64,000 nt of DNA from Thermoactinomycetaceae bacterium (GCA_025449975.1 JANWIG010000006.1:1-64000), one strand, 5' to 3'. Shown: positions 1 through 11,077, counted from the stretch's first letter. Notes: generated from the sequence alone by a model not told the origin. Translations and numbers: made by a program.

Positions 1-434
1 CCTTGAAAATAACCGCGTAGGGCGGCCATCAGTGGAACGATTAAGATTGCCAACGCCAATACCTGTAGCGATTGTTTCGTCGGTGGGTTCTCCAAGACGA
101 CATTGGCGAAAAAATCTGCTCCAAAGTAAAGGAGACTCGCTAACAGAAGACCGGTCAAACTAAGAACAAGTGATCCTGCTTTAAGTACTTGACGGGCATT
201 GAGATGATCACCGATGGAGACGCGATCCGAGACAAATTTTGAGATGGTCAGCGGGATCCCGGCAGAGGCGATCATAAGCAATGTGGCGTAAAAAGGATAA
301 GAAGCTTTATAGACCCCGACTACCTCGTCTCCAGCGATGTTTTGGAAAGGAACCCAGAAAAGGGCACCTATCATTCTTGTTAATAATGTTGCAATACTTA
401 AGATAAGAGTACCTTTTACAATTTTACTTGCCAT
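1..434 (-). CDS. SpoVB/MurJ-type polysaccharide flippase, 3' end cut by window edge
   Basis: The ORF track misses this gene because it runs off the left edge. The minus strand reads ATG at 434 after an AAGGAAG ribosome binding site, then MASKIVKGTLILSIATLL and 144 open codons. The motifs ASAGIPLTISKFVSDR and RGYFQG are typical of the SpoVB/YtgP branch of the MOP flippase superfamily, whose members have about 12-14 membrane segments and move lipid-linked sugars across the membrane during peptidoglycan or spore cortex synthesis. Only the first few membrane segments are present. The exact paralogue (SpoVB, YtgP/MurJ-like or YkvU) cannot be decided from this fragment. Confidence 0.85.
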   Translation of the reverse strand, partial: MASKIVKGTLILSIATLLTRMIGALFWVPFQNIAGDEVVGVYKASYPFYATLLMIASAGIPLTISKFVSDRVSIGDHLNARQVLKAGSLVLSLTGLLLASLLYFGADFFANVVLENPPTKQSLQVLALAILIVPLMAALRGYFQ

Positions 435-744
435 ATCCGTTACTTCCTTTTAATTTATTGAGGAATGCCGACAATAAAAAATGATTTTTTAATATTGTTA
501 TTAGATAAATAACTCCCTCTCTTCAAGGGCATTAGGATGTTTAAGAATCTTCATCCAAATCCGACGGTCATTGGGTAGATGACGGGGAGATCCATGATCC
601 ATCGGAGCGATACGTGTTTGGTTGGTCACTTTTCCTATTTTAACAGCTTTGCTAGAGTAAGCATATAAAAGGACCAATTAATTCGCAAAAACTTAAATTG
701 TTGTTGAGCTTGCTTTTTTAGATAATTCGAGTCAAAATAATGGC
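435..744. other. Divergent intergenic region between flippase and yicC
   Basis: About 310 bases separate two divergent genes. I see an A/T-rich hairpin (ACAATA at 471-476 with TATTGT at 493-498) and no clear sigma-A promoter. There is no good ribosome binding site directly before the yicC start; AAAAGGA at 667-673 is the nearest purine-rich stretch. Confidence 0.4.
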
Positions 745-1638
745 ATGATGAGATATGTCTTAAACAGTATGACAGGCTTTGGACGAGGCGAAGCTGAAAT
801 GGATCAGGTTCGTCTAATTACAGAAATTCGTTCCGTCAATCATCGCTTTCTCGATATCGTTGTCCGTCTACCTATGGGATGGCTCGCTTTTGAGGAAGAA
901 ATGAAGCGCGTTGTCAAGAAATATGTCAATAGAGGAAGAATTGATATTTTTGTGACAGCAGAAGGAAAAACGACTCCTGAGAGACAAGTAATGGTTGATT
1001 GGAATTTGTTAGACGGTTATGTGCAAGCGGCGAAACAAATTCAAGAGCGTTATACGAGTCCAGAAGACCAACTTCATTTATCTGATCTCGTCCGTCTGCC
1101 CGATATCTGGTTACTAACGGAAGGAAAATGGGATCAGGATTTGTATCATTCATTATTAATGACTTCACTAAAAAAAGCATGCAAGGCACTTAAAGAGATG
1201 AGGGAAGCAGAAGGTCAGCATCTTGCTCAAGATCTAAGACGACGAGTGAATCGGTTAATCCAAATAATAACGGAGATGGAATTGATTGCTCCCTCCGTAA
1301 CAGAGCAGCTTGAAAAGCGTTTATATCATAAATTAGACGAATGGCTTCAAAATAATAAAGAGGTAGCTGATCGTATTTTGGCTGAAATTGCGATCTTTGC
1401 AGACCGTAGCGATATCACAGAGGAATTAATCCGCCTGAAAAGCCATGTGAACCAATTTTGCCAGTGCCTGCAAGCGACCGAACCAGTCGGAAGAAGACTT
1501 GATTTTCTCATCCAGGAAATGAATCGGGAAATCAATACGATTGGTTCAAAGTCCAACCATCCGGAGATAAGTAGACAGGTTGTGGACGCAAAAAGTGAAT
1601 TGGAAAAGATGAAAGAACAGGTACAAAATATCGAGTAA
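745..1638 (+). CDS. yicC: YicC/YloC family endoribonuclease or RNase adaptor
   Basis: 297 aa. The N-terminus carries the family hallmark SMTGFGRG, and the C-terminal DUF1732 part contains GRRLDFLIQEMNREINTIGSK, nearly invariant in the family. In E. coli YicC promotes degradation of some sRNAs and has endoribonuclease activity; the Bacillus homologue is YloC. The gene starts the conserved yicC-remA-gmk-rpoZ cluster. The start is uncertain: tandem ATG codons occur at 745 and 748 and the homology block begins at the ATG at 769, but none has a clear ribosome binding site. Confidence 0.93.
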   Translation: MMRYVLNSMTGFGRGEAEMDQVRLITEIRSVNHRFLDIVVRLPMGWLAFEEEMKRVVKKYVNRGRIDIFVTAEGKTTPERQVMVDWNLLDGYVQAAKQIQERYTSPEDQLHLSDLVRLPDIWLLTEGKWDQDLYHSLLMTSLKKACKALKEMREAEGQHLAQDLRRRVNRLIQIITEMELIAPSVTEQLEKRLYHKLDEWLQNNKEVADRILAEIAIFADRSDITEELIRLKSHVNQFCQCLQATEPVGRRLDFLIQEMNREINTIGSKSNHPEISRQVVDAKSELEKMKEQVQNIE

Positions 1639-1757
1639 CATTTGGAGAATCGTTGCTTATTTACGAAAAACCGTCTAAAATAGCGTAGTAGGGTCATTTT
1701 TCGTCTATGAGGAAGATTGGATTGCGCTGTGAAAATGTACAAGGAGGGCACTTGAAC

Positions 1758-2024
1758 TTGGCTATCAAATTAATCAATATTGGTTTTGGCAACATTGTTT
1801 CAGCGAACCGGATTGTGTCCATTGTGAGTCCCGATTCTGCTCCGATCAAAAGGATTATTCAAGAAGCGAGAGAACGAGGGGTACTGATTGATGCTACATA
1901 TGGTCGGCGTACCAGAGCTGTGATTATTACCGATAGTGATCATGTGATTTTGTCTGCTGTTCAACCTGAGACGGTTGCACATCGTTTACAAAGTAAAGAG
2001 CAACCCGAAGAGTTAGTGGAGTAG
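1758..2024 (+). CDS. remA: Extracellular matrix regulator RemA (DUF370)
   Basis: 88 aa from a TTG start at 1758, chosen because AAGGAGGG at 1741-1748 gives about 10 nt spacing and homology begins at [11 protein letters not shown]. The longer track ORF starting at 1707 begins upstream of this site and is unlikely. RemA is a small ring-forming DNA-binding protein that activates biofilm matrix and osmoprotection genes in B. subtilis. The block [19 protein letters not shown] is characteristic. It sits between yicC and gmk as in Bacillus. Confidence 0.93.
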   Translation: MAIKLINIGFGNIVSANRIVSIVSPDSAPIKRIIQEARERGVLIDATYGRRTRAVIITDSDHVILSAVQPETVAHRLQSKEQPEELVE

Positions 2025-2036
2025 AAAGGATTTGTA

Positions 2037-2639
2037 ATGAAGGCTCATTATCAGACGCAAGGCTTTTTAATTGTACTTTCAGGTCCATCTGGTGTAGGCA
2101 AAGGAACGGTTTGTGCAGCATTGCGTAAGGAAATGCCTGAACTGTGCTATTCTGTGTCTGCGACGACCCGCCAGCCACGTGCAGGGGAAATAGATGGAGT
2201 GAATTACTTTTTCAAAACGGTTGAAGAATTTAAAGAGATGTTGGAGAGGGAGGAGCTTATTGAGTGGGCACAATACGTGGGTAACTACTATGGTACTCCC
2301 CGTCGCTTTGTAGAAGAAACTCTTGCTTCAGGCAAGGATGTATTGCTTGAGATCGATGTACAAGGTGCTCATCAAGTAAAGCAGCGTTTTCCTCATGGTA
2401 TATTTATCTTTTTGTTGCCACCAACTTTGGAAGATTTGAAAGATCGAATTATCAAACGAGGCACAGAAACAAAAACCACCTTGGCTCACCGTTTGAATGC
2501 AGCTGCTGAAGAATTTAAGCAGATCCATGAATATGATTATGTTGTCATCAATGATGAAGTGGAAAAAGCATGTGATCGTATCAAATCGATTATCAAAGCT
2601 GAGCATTGCCGGGTGGACCGCTTGGTGATGACAGAATAA
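2037..2639 (+). CDS. gmk: Guanylate kinase
   Basis: 200 aa, the usual length. It phosphorylates GMP to GDP with ATP. The P-loop GPSGVGKG lies at about residues 16-23, followed by the GMP-binding blocks [13 protein letters not shown] and GVNYFF and the segment LLEIDVQGA. It is 12 nt downstream of remA with an AGAAAGGA ribosome binding site and lies in the same direction as rpoZ, so one operon is likely. Confidence 0.98.
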   Translation: MKAHYQTQGFLIVLSGPSGVGKGTVCAALRKEMPELCYSVSATTRQPRAGEIDGVNYFFKTVEEFKEMLEREELIEWAQYVGNYYGTPRRFVEETLASGKDVLLEIDVQGAHQVKQRFPHGIFIFLLPPTLEDLKDRIIKRGTETKTTLAHRLNAAAEEFKQIHEYDYVVINDEVEKACDRIKSIIKAEHCRVDRLVMTE

Positions 2640-2651
2640 GGAGTGTTTTTC

Positions 2652-2855
2652 ATGCTTTATCCATCCATCGATACGTTAATGAGTAAAGCGGATAGTAAAT
2701 ATTCGTTGGTTGTGCTGGCTGCGAAGCGCGCCCGTCTACTGCTTGATGGTGAAAAAGCGAAGCTCGAACCGAAATCGAAAAAGTATGTAGGCATGGCTTT
2801 GGAGGAAATCGCTAGTGATCTCCTCGTCGTTCCAGCGCAAAATCGCAAAAAATAA
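2652..2855 (+). CDS. rpoZ: RNA polymerase omega subunit
   Basis: 67 aa from ATG 2652. The track start (GTG 2643) overlaps the ribosome binding site AAGGAG at 2638-2643, so the downstream ATG is preferred. Omega helps fold and assemble the beta-prime subunit. The block [14 protein letters not shown] near residues 13-26 is the conserved omega core. Its stop codon lies in the left arm of the following terminator. Confidence 0.95.
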   Translation: MLYPSIDTLMSKADSKYSLVVLAAKRARLLLDGEKAKLEPKSKKYVGMALEEIASDLLVVPAQNRKK

Positions 2856-2881
2856 CAACCTCTCTGGGTTGTTATTTTTTT
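2851..2881 (+). terminator. Intrinsic terminator after rpoZ
   Basis: A perfect 10-bp stem, AATAACAACC with GGTTGTTATT, surrounds a 6-nt loop and is followed by T residues. It probably ends the yicC-remA-gmk-rpoZ transcript. Confidence 0.85.
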
Positions 2882-2911
2882 GCTAAAAATTTATTTAGGG
2901 GAGCAAAGAAC

Positions 2912-4111
2912 ATGGAGGGAAAACAGGTTGTAATTGGAATCACAGGGGGAATCGCTGCCTTTAAAATGGCTTCAGTGGTTAGTCAACTCAGTCAACGGGG
3001 AGTAGATGTTCGTGTGATTATGACGCAATCGGCTACGAAGTTTATCACTCCTCTAACCATGCAAGTACTTTCTCGCCATCATGTCGCTGTCGATACATTT
3101 GATGAGAAAGATCCATCGGTTGTGACACATATCGATTTAGCCGATCATGCCGACTTATTTGTCGTTGCTCCAGCAACAGCCAATCTGATCGGTAAATTGG
3201 CACATGGGATCGGCGATGACATGTTGACCACCACTCTTTTAGCGACAGAGGCCCCCATCGTCATCTGTCCGGCGATGAATGTGCATATGTATGAAAATCG
3301 GATCGTTCAGGAAAACATCGAACGATTGCGTCGGTTGGGCGTGATGTTCCTCGAACCCAATGAAGGTCCACTCGCTTGTGGTTACGTAGGCAAAGGAAGA
3401 TTGGTCGAGCCGGATGAAATCGTTGCTTGGATGGAAGGCTTTTTTGCCCAAAAGAAACGTTTAGCTGGCAAAAAGGTCTTGATTACAGCCGGTCCGACTG
3501 TTGAGCCACTCGACCCCGTACGTTTCTTTTCTAATCATTCTTCGGGAAAGATGGGGTATGCCATCGCTGAGGCAGCAGCAGAGGCAGGGGCCGAAGTGAC
3601 GTTAGTCAGCGGTCCAGTCTCCTTGCCAACTCCTCCAAAAGTAAAACGAATCGATGTCGTTCGTGCTGAAGAGATGAAAGAGGCAGTTTTAACTGCTTTA
3701 CCAGAGCAAGATGTGATTGTCAAGGCTGCTGCGGTAGCCGATTATCGCCCTAAACAAGTTTTTGACCAAAAGTTGAAAAAGACCCAAGAAGAGCTGACCA
3801 TTGTCTTAGAAAAAAACCCTGATATTGCTGTAGAGGTGGGAAAACGGAAAAAACCACATCAAGTATTTATCGGTTTTGCTGCCGAAACGGAGCAGGTAGA
3901 AGCCCATGCGCGCGCGAAGCTGGAGCGCAAAGGAATGGATCTGATCGTCGCAAACAATGTCGCGATGCCTGGAGCAGGTTTTGGGACAGATACCAATATT
4001 ATTACGGTGTATGATCGGAATGGAAAAGTGAGGGATTTTCCGAAAATGTTAAAAAGGGAATTAGCCAATCAGTTGATTACTTTGATCGAGGAGCGTTTAG
4101 ATGGACGTTGA
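2912..4111 (+). CDS. coaBC: Bifunctional phosphopantothenoylcysteine decarboxylase / phosphopantothenate-cysteine ligase
   Basis: 399 aa. The N-terminal CoaC flavoprotein domain (about 1-185) shows [10 protein letters not shown], the PAMN motif and the Cys-containing [10 protein letters not shown] active-site flap. The C-terminal CoaB domain (about 190-395) shows [32 protein letters not shown] and the KLKK motif. It makes 4'-phosphopantetheine for coenzyme A, the same pathway as coaD at 29.2 kb. It overlaps priA by 11 nt, so the two are co-transcribed and probably translationally coupled. Confidence 0.98.
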   Translation: MEGKQVVIGITGGIAAFKMASVVSQLSQRGVDVRVIMTQSATKFITPLTMQVLSRHHVAVDTFDEKDPSVVTHIDLADHADLFVVAPATANLIGKLAHGIGDDMLTTTLLATEAPIVICPAMNVHMYENRIVQENIERLRRLGVMFLEPNEGPLACGYVGKGRLVEPDEIVAWMEGFFAQKKRLAGKKVLITAGPTVEPLDPVRFFSNHSSGKMGYAIAEAAAEAGAEVTLVSGPVSLPTPPKVKRIDVVRAEEMKEAVLTALPEQDVIVKAAAVADYRPKQVFDQKLKKTQEELTIVLEKNPDIAVEVGKRKKPHQVFIGFAAETEQVEAHARAKLERKGMDLIVANNVAMPGAGFGTDTNIITVYDRNGKVRDFPKMLKRELANQLITLIEERLDGR

Positions 4112-6554
4112 AGCGTTGAGGATTGCTGAAGTGATTGTCGATGTACCTGCCATGGAAATCAATCGACCCTTTGACTATCTGATTCCCGATGAATGGTTAG
4201 AAGAAGTACAGATTGGAAGCAGGATTCGTGTGCCCTTTGGCAATCGGCTCGTGGTTGGTTATTGCATTGGCAAGAAAAGTAAGACCTCTCATGCCAAGTT
4301 AAAAGCGATCGATCACGTCATGGATCTCATTCCACCCCTTACGCCTGAACTAGTGGAGCTCGGCAAGATGATGGCTGAAGAATATCTCTGTCATCCAATT
4401 ACCGCTTTGCAGTCGATGGTTCCCGCTGTCTTAAAGGGGAATTATCAAAAGGTGATTCATCTCCATCCGAAGAGTCGGGAGCTGTTTCCGGTGTTTACTT
4501 TAGCGGAACAAACATTATATGATACCTTGAAAAACCGTGGGGAATGCCATTGGGAAGAAGCTTTGACGTTGCCAGGCGTGACCGAAACGTTATTAAAAAG
4601 CTGGCTCAGGAAGAAGCGGATCTGGGTTGAGGAGAGAGTGAAAGATCGTGTCACCAAACGAAAGGTGACTTGGGTCTGGGGAAGCGACCTCGAAAAGTTG
4701 CGGTACGGTTTGGAGAATGTTCCTCCCCAAGCAAAACGGCAAAAAGAATTGTTAAATTTCTTTTTGGCTCATCCTGAACCGCTTGCGCTGCCGAAACTGT
4801 TATCGCAGATTCCAACCACTCGTTCGACGGTCCAAAAGCTGGTGGAGAAAGGCTGGCTGAAATGGGAAGAACGTGAAGAGTATCGTGATCCGTATCGGGG
4901 ACGCGAATTTAAGCAAACCGCCCCATTGCCTTTAACCAAAGAGCAGCAGTTTGCTTATCAAGCGATTGTCCAGTCGATGATCAAACAGCAATCCGAAACG
5001 ATTTTATTACATGGAGTGACGGGAAGCGGAAAGACAGAAGTCTATTTACAAGCGATCGCCAAAGGGCTTGAAAAGAAGAGAGAAGCGATTGTTTTGGTGC
5101 CTGAAATTTCGCTTACTCCGCAAATGGTGCAACGATTCAAAGAGAGGTTTGGGGATCAAGTAGCGGTTTTGCATAGCCGTCTATCTCATGGCGAGCGATA
5201 TGATGAGTGGCGCAAAATTCGTCGTGGCGAGGTGCAAATCGTGATCGGGGCTCGCTCGGCGATTTTTGCTCCACTTTCCAATATTGGCTTAATCATTATC
5301 GATGAGGAGCATGAGTCTTCCTATAAGCAGGAAGAAAACCCCAAATACCATGCGAGGGAAATCGCCCAGTGGCGAGCCAAGATGCATCGAGCGACGTTGG
5401 TATTGGGCTCCGCCACTCCCTCCGTGGAGAGTTATTACCGAGCGCGAACAGGGGAATATAAATGGATTCAATTGAAAGAGCGAGTGCATGGACGCCCCTT
5501 TCCCCAAGTGGAAGTGGTCGATATGCGAACAGAGCTAAGAGAAGGGAATCGCTCGATGTTTAGCCGTTCACTTCTTACGTCCTTGCAAGCATGTATGGAT
5601 CGGGGGGAACAAGCGGTTCTCTTTTTAAATCGGCGTGGATTCGCTACGTTTGTCATGTGTAGGGAATGTGGCGAAACGCTGATCTGTCCGCATTGCGATA
5701 TTTCCTTAACTTATCATCAATCGAATCAGACGATTCGCTGTCATTATTGCGGCTATATCGAACGAGTGCCGCAGATTTGTCCCCATTGCCAGAGCAGACA
5801 TATCCGCCATTTTGGCACGGGAACGCAACGTGTCGAAGAAGAGTTGTTGCGCCAATTTCCCGAGCGCAAAGTGATTCGGATGGATATCGACACGACGAGA
5901 CGAAAAGGATCCCATGAGCGTTTGTTAAATCAGTTTCGCGATCAAAAAGCCGATGTGTTACTGGGAACACAGATGATCGCCAAAGGATTGGATTTTCCCA
6001 ATGTGACCCTTGTGGGTGTGATTGCGGCGGATACGATGTTGCACTTGCCGGACTTTCGCGCCACTGAGCGAACTTTCCAGCTATTGATGCAGGTGGGAGG
6101 ACGAGCTGGACGTCACGAACGTCCTGGAAAAGTAATCATCCAGACTTATCATCCCGATCATTACAGCATTCAGCTAGCTGCCACGTATCAAGTAGAAAAT
6201 TTTTACCGCCAAGAGTGTGCAATGCGCAAAAAGCACCTTTATCCACCCTTTTGCGGGTTAGTAACGGTGTTGATCAGTCATTTGGATCGTATTTTATTAT
6301 TAAAATATAGTCAGCAGATGGAGCAGTATCTACGGCAACATCTCGCAGGGACTTGCCAACTTCTCGGTCCTGTTCCCCCGACGATTCCTAAGCTAAAAGA
6401 TCGCTATCGTTTGCAAATGATCATCAAGTTTCAGGAAAAAAGAGAGATTATACTCAAAGTGAAAAAGGTTCTTGCTCAACTTCATCAGATGTTTGATGAC
6501 AAAGATTTACGGTTAAGTATAGAGCAGGAAATCTCCCAATTTTTCAAAGAGTAA
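4101..6554 (+). CDS. priA: Primosomal protein N', replication restart helicase PriA
   Basis: 817 aa. It contains an N-terminal 3'-end binding domain, Walker [15 protein letters not shown], Walker B IIIDEEHE, and helicase motifs such as [15 protein letters not shown] zinc-binding insert has four CxxC pairs ([30 protein letters not shown]), and [15 protein letters not shown] follows. PriA reloads the replisome at stalled forks. The start overlaps the 3' end of coaBC, where GAGGAG supplies a ribosome binding site. Confidence 0.98.
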   Translation: MDVEALRIAEVIVDVPAMEINRPFDYLIPDEWLEEVQIGSRIRVPFGNRLVVGYCIGKKSKTSHAKLKAIDHVMDLIPPLTPELVELGKMMAEEYLCHPITALQSMVPAVLKGNYQKVIHLHPKSRELFPVFTLAEQTLYDTLKNRGECHWEEALTLPGVTETLLKSWLRKKRIWVEERVKDRVTKRKVTWVWGSDLEKLRYGLENVPPQAKRQKELLNFFLAHPEPLALPKLLSQIPTTRSTVQKLVEKGWLKWEEREEYRDPYRGREFKQTAPLPLTKEQQFAYQAIVQSMIKQQSETILLHGVTGSGKTEVYLQAIAKGLEKKREAIVLVPEISLTPQMVQRFKERFGDQVAVLHSRLSHGERYDEWRKIRRGEVQIVIGARSAIFAPLSNIGLIIIDEEHESSYKQEENPKYHAREIAQWRAKMHRATLVLGSATPSVESYYRARTGEYKWIQLKERVHGRPFPQVEVVDMRTELREGNRSMFSRSLLTSLQACMDRGEQAVLFLNRRGFATFVMCRECGETLICPHCDISLTYHQSNQTIRCHYCGYIERVPQICPHCQSRHIRHFGTGTQRVEEELLRQFPERKVIRMDIDTTRRKGSHERLLNQFRDQKADVLLGTQMIAKGLDFPNVTLVGVIAADTMLHLPDFRATERTFQLLMQVGGRAGRHERPGKVIIQTYHPDHYSIQLAATYQVENFYRQECAMRKKHLYPPFCGLVTVLISHLDRILLLKYSQQMEQYLRQHLAGTCQLLGPVPPTIPKLKDRYRLQMIIKFQEKREIILKVKKVLAQLHQMFDDKDLRLSIEQEISQFFKE

Positions 6555-6597
6555 GCGGCAAGTACGTAACACACATCAAGGTAAGGAGTGTAAATGG

Positions 6598-7071
6598 ATG
6601 GCCATTCGTAAAATTGTAAAATATCCTGATCCCATTTTAAAGAAGAAAGCAAAGCCGGTAACGAAATTTCACGCTCGACTTCATAAGTTGCTCGATGATA
6701 TGGCAGAAACGATGTATGATGCGCCAGGAGTCGGTTTGGCGGCACCACAAGTAGGTATTTTAAAAAGGGTGATTGTTGTCGATATCGGCGAAGGTTTGAT
6801 TGAAATCGTCAATCCGGAGATTATCGAAAAAGTGGGTGAGCAAATTTCACCGCCGGAAGGTTGTCTAAGTATCCCCGGATTGATTGGTGACGTGCGGAGA
6901 GCCAATCTCATTACGGTTGTTGGACAGGACCGTCATGGAAATCCGTTAAAAATCGAGGCAGAGGGATACCTGGCCCGCGCTTTGCAACACGAAGTAGATC
7001 ATTTAAATGGAATATTGTTTATTGATATTGCTGAGCGGGTGTATCGTCCTGAAGAGGAGGAGAGAGGATGA
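6598..7071 (+). CDS. def: Peptide deformylase
   Basis: 157 aa. It removes the formyl group from nascent proteins. All three metal-site motifs are present: [18 protein letters not shown] with the metal-binding Cys, and QHEVDHLNG with the two His and the catalytic Glu. The ribosome binding site AAGGAG lies about 9 nt before the ATG. It overlaps fmt by 4 nt (ATGA), which fits the paired formylation and deformylation cycle. Confidence 0.98.
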   Translation: MAIRKIVKYPDPILKKKAKPVTKFHARLHKLLDDMAETMYDAPGVGLAAPQVGILKRVIVVDIGEGLIEIVNPEIIEKVGEQISPPEGCLSIPGLIGDVRRANLITVVGQDRHGNPLKIEAEGYLARALQHEVDHLNGILFIDIAERVYRPEEEERG

Positions 7072-8009
7072 TTCGAGTTGTCTTTATGGGCACCCCGGAC
7101 TTTGCGGTGCCCTCTCTAAAAACATTGGTAGAGGAGAAATATGAGGTCATTGCGGTAGTGACACAACCGGATCGACCAAAAGGACGTAAGCGGGAGAAAA
7201 CTCCTTCTCCAGTCAAGCAGGTAGCCGTGGAATTGGGAATTCCCGTCTATCAACCGGCTCGTCTCAGAAAATCCGAGGAATTGCAGCAGATTATCGATTT
7301 AAAGCCGGATCTGATCGTGACTGCTGCCTATGGACAGATATTGCCCAAATCGTTATTGGATGCACCTCCTCTCGGGTGTATCAATGTTCATGCTTCTTTG
7401 CTCCCCAAGTATCGCGGAGGCGCTCCCATTCACCAAGCGCTGATCGATGGCGAAAAAGTGACGGGAGTTACGATCATGTATATGGTAGAGAAATTGGATG
7501 CGGGTGATATGATCATGCAAGCAGAAATGCCGATCGGTCCTGAAGATCATGTCGGTACAATGCATGATAAATTAAGTCAATTGGGTGCAAACTTGTTAAG
7601 AGAGGTATTGCCGCGATTGATACAGGGCAAGGTTACGCCAATTCCACAAGATGAGAGTCAAGTCACTTATGCTCCCAATATCACACGCGAAGCAGAAAAG
7701 ATCGATTGGCTCCGGTCTGCTGAACAGCTATTTAATCAGGTACGGGGTCTACATCCTTGGCCTGTTGCGTTTACTTTATGGCGCGGGAAACCACTTAAGA
7801 TCTGGTGGGCAGAGTCCTTAGAAGAGACAACGACAGCAGCTCCGGGCACGGTGATCGAGGTAAAGGAGACGGGAATCTCTGTCGCTACTGGAAAAGGAAT
7901 CTTAGTCATTAAAGAGCTCCAGCCGGCGGGCAAAAGACGGATGAAAGTGGAAGAGTTTGTCCGTGGCAGACAGATGAAAGTAGGGGAACGGTTAGGAGAA
8001 GAAGAATGA
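7068..8009 (+). CDS. fmt: Methionyl-tRNA formyltransferase
   Basis: 313 aa. It formylates initiator Met-tRNA with 10-formyl-THF. The N-terminal domain has the formyl-folate binding block [15 protein letters not shown], and the catalytic Asn-His-Asp set is visible in [10 protein letters not shown] and EKLDAGDMI. The C-terminal domain (about 205-313) is the usual tRNA-binding beta barrel. It overlaps def upstream and rsmB downstream by 4 nt each. Confidence 0.98.
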   Translation: MIRVVFMGTPDFAVPSLKTLVEEKYEVIAVVTQPDRPKGRKREKTPSPVKQVAVELGIPVYQPARLRKSEELQQIIDLKPDLIVTAAYGQILPKSLLDAPPLGCINVHASLLPKYRGGAPIHQALIDGEKVTGVTIMYMVEKLDAGDMIMQAEMPIGPEDHVGTMHDKLSQLGANLLREVLPRLIQGKVTPIPQDESQVTYAPNITREAEKIDWLRSAEQLFNQVRGLHPWPVAFTLWRGKPLKIWWAESLEETTTAAPGTVIEVKETGISVATGKGILVIKELQPAGKRRMKVEEFVRGRQMKVGERLGEEE

Positions 8010-9364
8010 AGAAAAAGTCGGCGCGGGAGTGGGCGCTCCATATTTTGCTGCAATATGAACAAAACCAAGCTTACAGTAATTTATTACTTCATCAATCACT
8101 GGAGCAAAGTCAGTTATCCTCTTCTGATAAAAGGTTGGTTACCGAACTGGTATACGGCTCTATTCAACGAATGAATACGTTGGATTGGGTGATCAATCAG
8201 TTAGTAAAGAAAGGAATCGATTCCCTTCAGCCGTGGGTCAGACAGGTCTTACGATTGGGAATCTATCAGCTAAGGTATTTGGATCGGATTCCCGCAAGAG
8301 CGGCAGTCCATGAAACCGTGAAAATGGCTAAACAGAGAGGGCATAAAGGGGTTGCTGGTTTAGTAAATGGGGTTTTGCGCTCTTATCTTCGTGAGCGAGA
8401 AAGATGGGATTTACCCAGTGATCCCACGACGATCCAAGAGATGGCACTTGCTTACTCCCAACCCAAATCGCTAGTGAAGCGGTGGGTAAAGTGGTTTGGA
8501 GAAGAGACGGCGAAAGAAATCATGCAGACGTATTTACAACCACCGAAAGTAACCATGCGGGTCAACCGTTTGAAAATCGATCGACCTGCTTTTCAAAGGA
8601 AATGGGAAGCAAGTGAAGAGGGTCAGCTGATTCCTTCGAGCATGGTTGAGGATGGGGTGATATTAGAGCGCGGGGGGAATCCAGCATATAGCCAGCTCTT
8701 TCAACATGGATACTGTACGATTCAAGATGAAAGTTCCATGTTGGTAGCACACCTCATCGATCCAAAGCCTGGTCAGCATGTGCTGGATGCCTGTGCTGCC
8801 CCAGGTGGTAAAACGACGCATATCGCTGAATTAATGGACAATCAAGGTAAGATTGTCGCTTGTGATATCCATGTACATAAAATGAATTTGATCGCCTCCA
8901 ACTGTGATCGACTCGGCATTGATATCGTGGAAATCAAACCGATCGATGCCCGCAAGCTGCCGAGGGAATGGGCGGAAAGCTTTGATGTGATTTTGCTCGA
9001 TGCTCCTTGTTCCGGCTTAGGGGTGATCCGACGGAAACCGGATATTAAGTGGAATAAAGATTGGGCCAAAGTAGACTCCTTGGTACAGCTCCAACGCGAG
9101 TTGCTTCAAGCCGTGGCACCCCTTTTAAAACCAGGGGGAGTTTTGGTATATAGCACCTGTACACTGGAACCGCGTGAAAACCAAGGGCAAGTGGAGCAAT
9201 TTTTACAGACTCATCCCCAATTTGTCTGGGATGTAGGGCTGATGGAGAGGTTGCCTTCGTCGGTCAGAGAGAGGGCGCTTCTTGGCGAGGGTTGGGTACA
9301 AATCTTGCCACATCATTTTGGCAGCGATGGTTTTTTTATTGCTCGGTTATTAAAACAAAGATGA
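8006..9364 (+). CDS. rsmB: 16S rRNA (cytosine-967-C5) methyltransferase RsmB/Sun
   Basis: 452 aa. The N-terminal NusB-like RNA-binding domain spans about residues 1-135. The C-terminal SAM-dependent methyltransferase shows DACAAPGGKTTH, the DAPCSGLG motif and the catalytic YSTCTLEPREN. It is the last gene of the def-fmt-rsmB unit and is followed directly by a terminator. In Bacillus rlmN comes next; here a germination operon intervenes. Confidence 0.97.
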   Translation: MKKKSAREWALHILLQYEQNQAYSNLLLHQSLEQSQLSSSDKRLVTELVYGSIQRMNTLDWVINQLVKKGIDSLQPWVRQVLRLGIYQLRYLDRIPARAAVHETVKMAKQRGHKGVAGLVNGVLRSYLRERERWDLPSDPTTIQEMALAYSQPKSLVKRWVKWFGEETAKEIMQTYLQPPKVTMRVNRLKIDRPAFQRKWEASEEGQLIPSSMVEDGVILERGGNPAYSQLFQHGYCTIQDESSMLVAHLIDPKPGQHVLDACAAPGGKTTHIAELMDNQGKIVACDIHVHKMNLIASNCDRLGIDIVEIKPIDARKLPREWAESFDVILLDAPCSGLGVIRRKPDIKWNKDWAKVDSLVQLQRELLQAVAPLLKPGGVLVYSTCTLEPRENQGQVEQFLQTHPQFVWDVGLMERLPSSVRERALLGEGWVQILPHHFGSDGFFIARLLKQR

Positions 9365-9393
9365 CAAGCACGTAATCGCGTGCTTGTTTTTTT
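9364..9393 (+). terminator. Intrinsic terminator after rsmB
   Basis: A perfect 9-bp stem, ACAAGCACG with CGTGCTTGT, has a 6-nt loop and is followed by seven T. It separates the housekeeping operon from the germination operon. Confidence 0.88.
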
Positions 9394-9436
9394 ATGTATT
9401 TTTTTCCTATTGTTGGGAGATAGTAAGCGTGTGGTG

Positions 9437-11077
9437 ATGGATATGAAAAAATCATTTCGATTTAGAGGCGCGAAAGAAAAAAAGAAAAAAGCATTGGAAC
9501 AACAATTTGCTAAGAAAATAGAAGACAAAGTGGGCGACCGCTTGATCTCTCGAGAGATTGCTGAGAATGTAGAGTATATCAAAAAGTTACTTGGTGAGTC
9601 TGGAGATCTTGTGACGCGTGAATTTTATATTCTACAAGATCCTGAAAAAAAAGCAACAGTCATTTATTTCGATGAACTGTCGGAAAAACAAGTCACGCAA
9701 AACTTTGTGATTCGTCCACTGATGGGATGGAATCGGGTGGATTTTGATAAAGAAGAAAGCGATTTATGGGAAATGTCCTTTCATACCTTGGTACAAGCAG
9801 GGGAAGTCAAAGTAGAAACCGAGATGAGCAAAGCGGTCGAGTGTTTATTAAGTGGAGATACGATTTTATTTATTCAAGGCTATGCGAAAGTCATGATCAT
9901 CGGCAGTCGCGGTTGGAGTGGTCGAGGAGTTGGTGAGCCACGGGCGGAGGCAGTGGTTCGGGGACCAAGAGAAGGCTTAAATGAAACCCTCTTATTTAGT
10001 TTGGGGATGATTCGGCGACGTTTAAAAGATCCTGATTTAAGGGTAAAAATGTATACAATGGGAAAAAGAACCAAAACGCTTGTATCCCTTCTTTATGTCG
10101 AAGGAATTGTTCGTCCGGAAATCGTGGAAGAAGTAGAAAATCGACTGAGACGAATTGATATTGATGGCGTTTTGGAGACAAATTATATTGAAGAATTTAT
10201 TCGTGATCAGACTTGGACCCCCTTTCCGTTGTTACAAAATACGGAGAGACCGGATGTGGTCGTCGCCCATCTTCTCGAAGGGAAAGTAGCGATCTTGGTC
10301 GATGGCACTCCTCATGCCCTGATTGCGCCAGCGGTTTTTACACAGTTTTATTACAGTCCGGAAGATTATTATCAAGCTTTTGAGATAGCTAGCTTTTTGC
10401 GCTTGATTCGGGTGATCAGTTTCTTTATTGCTCTGTCTTTACCTTCTCTCTATATTGCATTTGTCTCTTTTCATCCTGAAATGATCCCGTCGAAATTGCA
10501 GTTAGCGATGGCGGCTGGACGGGCGACGGTGCCATTTGCTTCCATTATAGAGGCTTTGTTAATGGAATTAAGTGTGGAAATCTTGCGCGAGGCCAGTATT
10601 CGACTGCCGGGTCCGATCGGTCCGACGATTGGGATTGTGGGAGCGTTGGTGATTGGAGATGCTGCCGTCACAGCAGGATTGGTTTCACCTGCGATGGTCA
10701 TTGTCGTTGGATTGACAACCATTAGTTCTTATGCCAATCCCAGTTATAGTGGAGCGATTTCTGTTCGCTTGATTCGCTTCCCATTGATGATTCTAGCAGC
10801 GATCTTTGGACTATATGGAATTATGCTCGGATTTATGTTCCTACTCTTACATCTTGTGCAATTACGGTCGTTTGGTGTACCTTATCTGGCACCATATGCT
10901 CCACTCAATCCATCCGATCTAAAAGATACCCTGATCCGTGTTCCTTGGCCGTGGATGAACCGTAGACCTTCCTTCTTCTATCCCAAAGATGAAAGGCGAC
11001 AACCGAAAGAAAGTCAGCACGACTCGTTGGAAAAAGGAAGGCAAACAAAAAATAAGAAAGGGGAAGAGACGCAATGA
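9437..11077 (+). CDS. Spore germination receptor A subunit (GerA/GerBA/GerKA family)
   Basis: 546 aa from ATG 9437; in-frame GTG codons at 9431 and 9434 are alternatives. The track start at 9380 lies inside the rsmB terminator. The family signature GSRGWSGRGVGEPRAEAVVRGPREG is followed by about five C-terminal membrane segments with the conserved RLPGPIGPTIGIVGALVIG. The protein sits in the inner spore membrane, where with the B and C subunits it senses nutrient germinants. The start overlaps nothing upstream, and the end overlaps the B subunit by 4 nt. The germinant cannot be predicted. Confidence 0.93.
   Translation: MDMKKSFRFRGAKEKKKKALEQQFAKKIEDKVGDRLISREIAENVEYIKKLLGESGDLVTREFYILQDPEKKATVIYFDELSEKQVTQNFVIRPLMGWNRVDFDKEESDLWEMSFHTLVQAGEVKVETEMSKAVECLLSGDTILFIQGYAKVMIIGSRGWSGRGVGEPRAEAVVRGPREGLNETLLFSLGMIRRRLKDPDLRVKMYTMGKRTKTLVSLLYVEGIVRPEIVEEVENRLRRIDIDGVLETNYIEEFIRDQTWTPFPLLQNTERPDVVVAHLLEGKVAILVDGTPHALIAPAVFTQFYYSPEDYYQAFEIASFLRLIRVISFFIALSLPSLYIAFVSFHPEMIPSKLQLAMAAGRATVPFASIIEALLMELSVEILREASIRLPGPIGPTIGIVGALVIGDAAVTAGLVSPAMVIVVGLTTISSYANPSYSGAISVRLIRFPLMILAAIFGLYGIMLGFMFLLLHLVQLRSFGVPYLAPYAPLNPSDLKDTLIRVPWPWMNRRPSFFYPKDERRQPKESQHDSLEKGRQTKNKKGEETQ

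Noticed and set aside
657-750. A fifth Shine-Dalgarno-hairpin-start arrangement before yicC
   Set aside because: AAAAGGA is weak, the pairing is broken by several bulges, and the resulting spacing to ATG 745 is either 17 nt or about 1 nt.
5653-5970. 105-codon ORF antisense to priA
   Set aside because: It lies opposite the zinc-binding region of a clear priA gene and shows no independent start signals.
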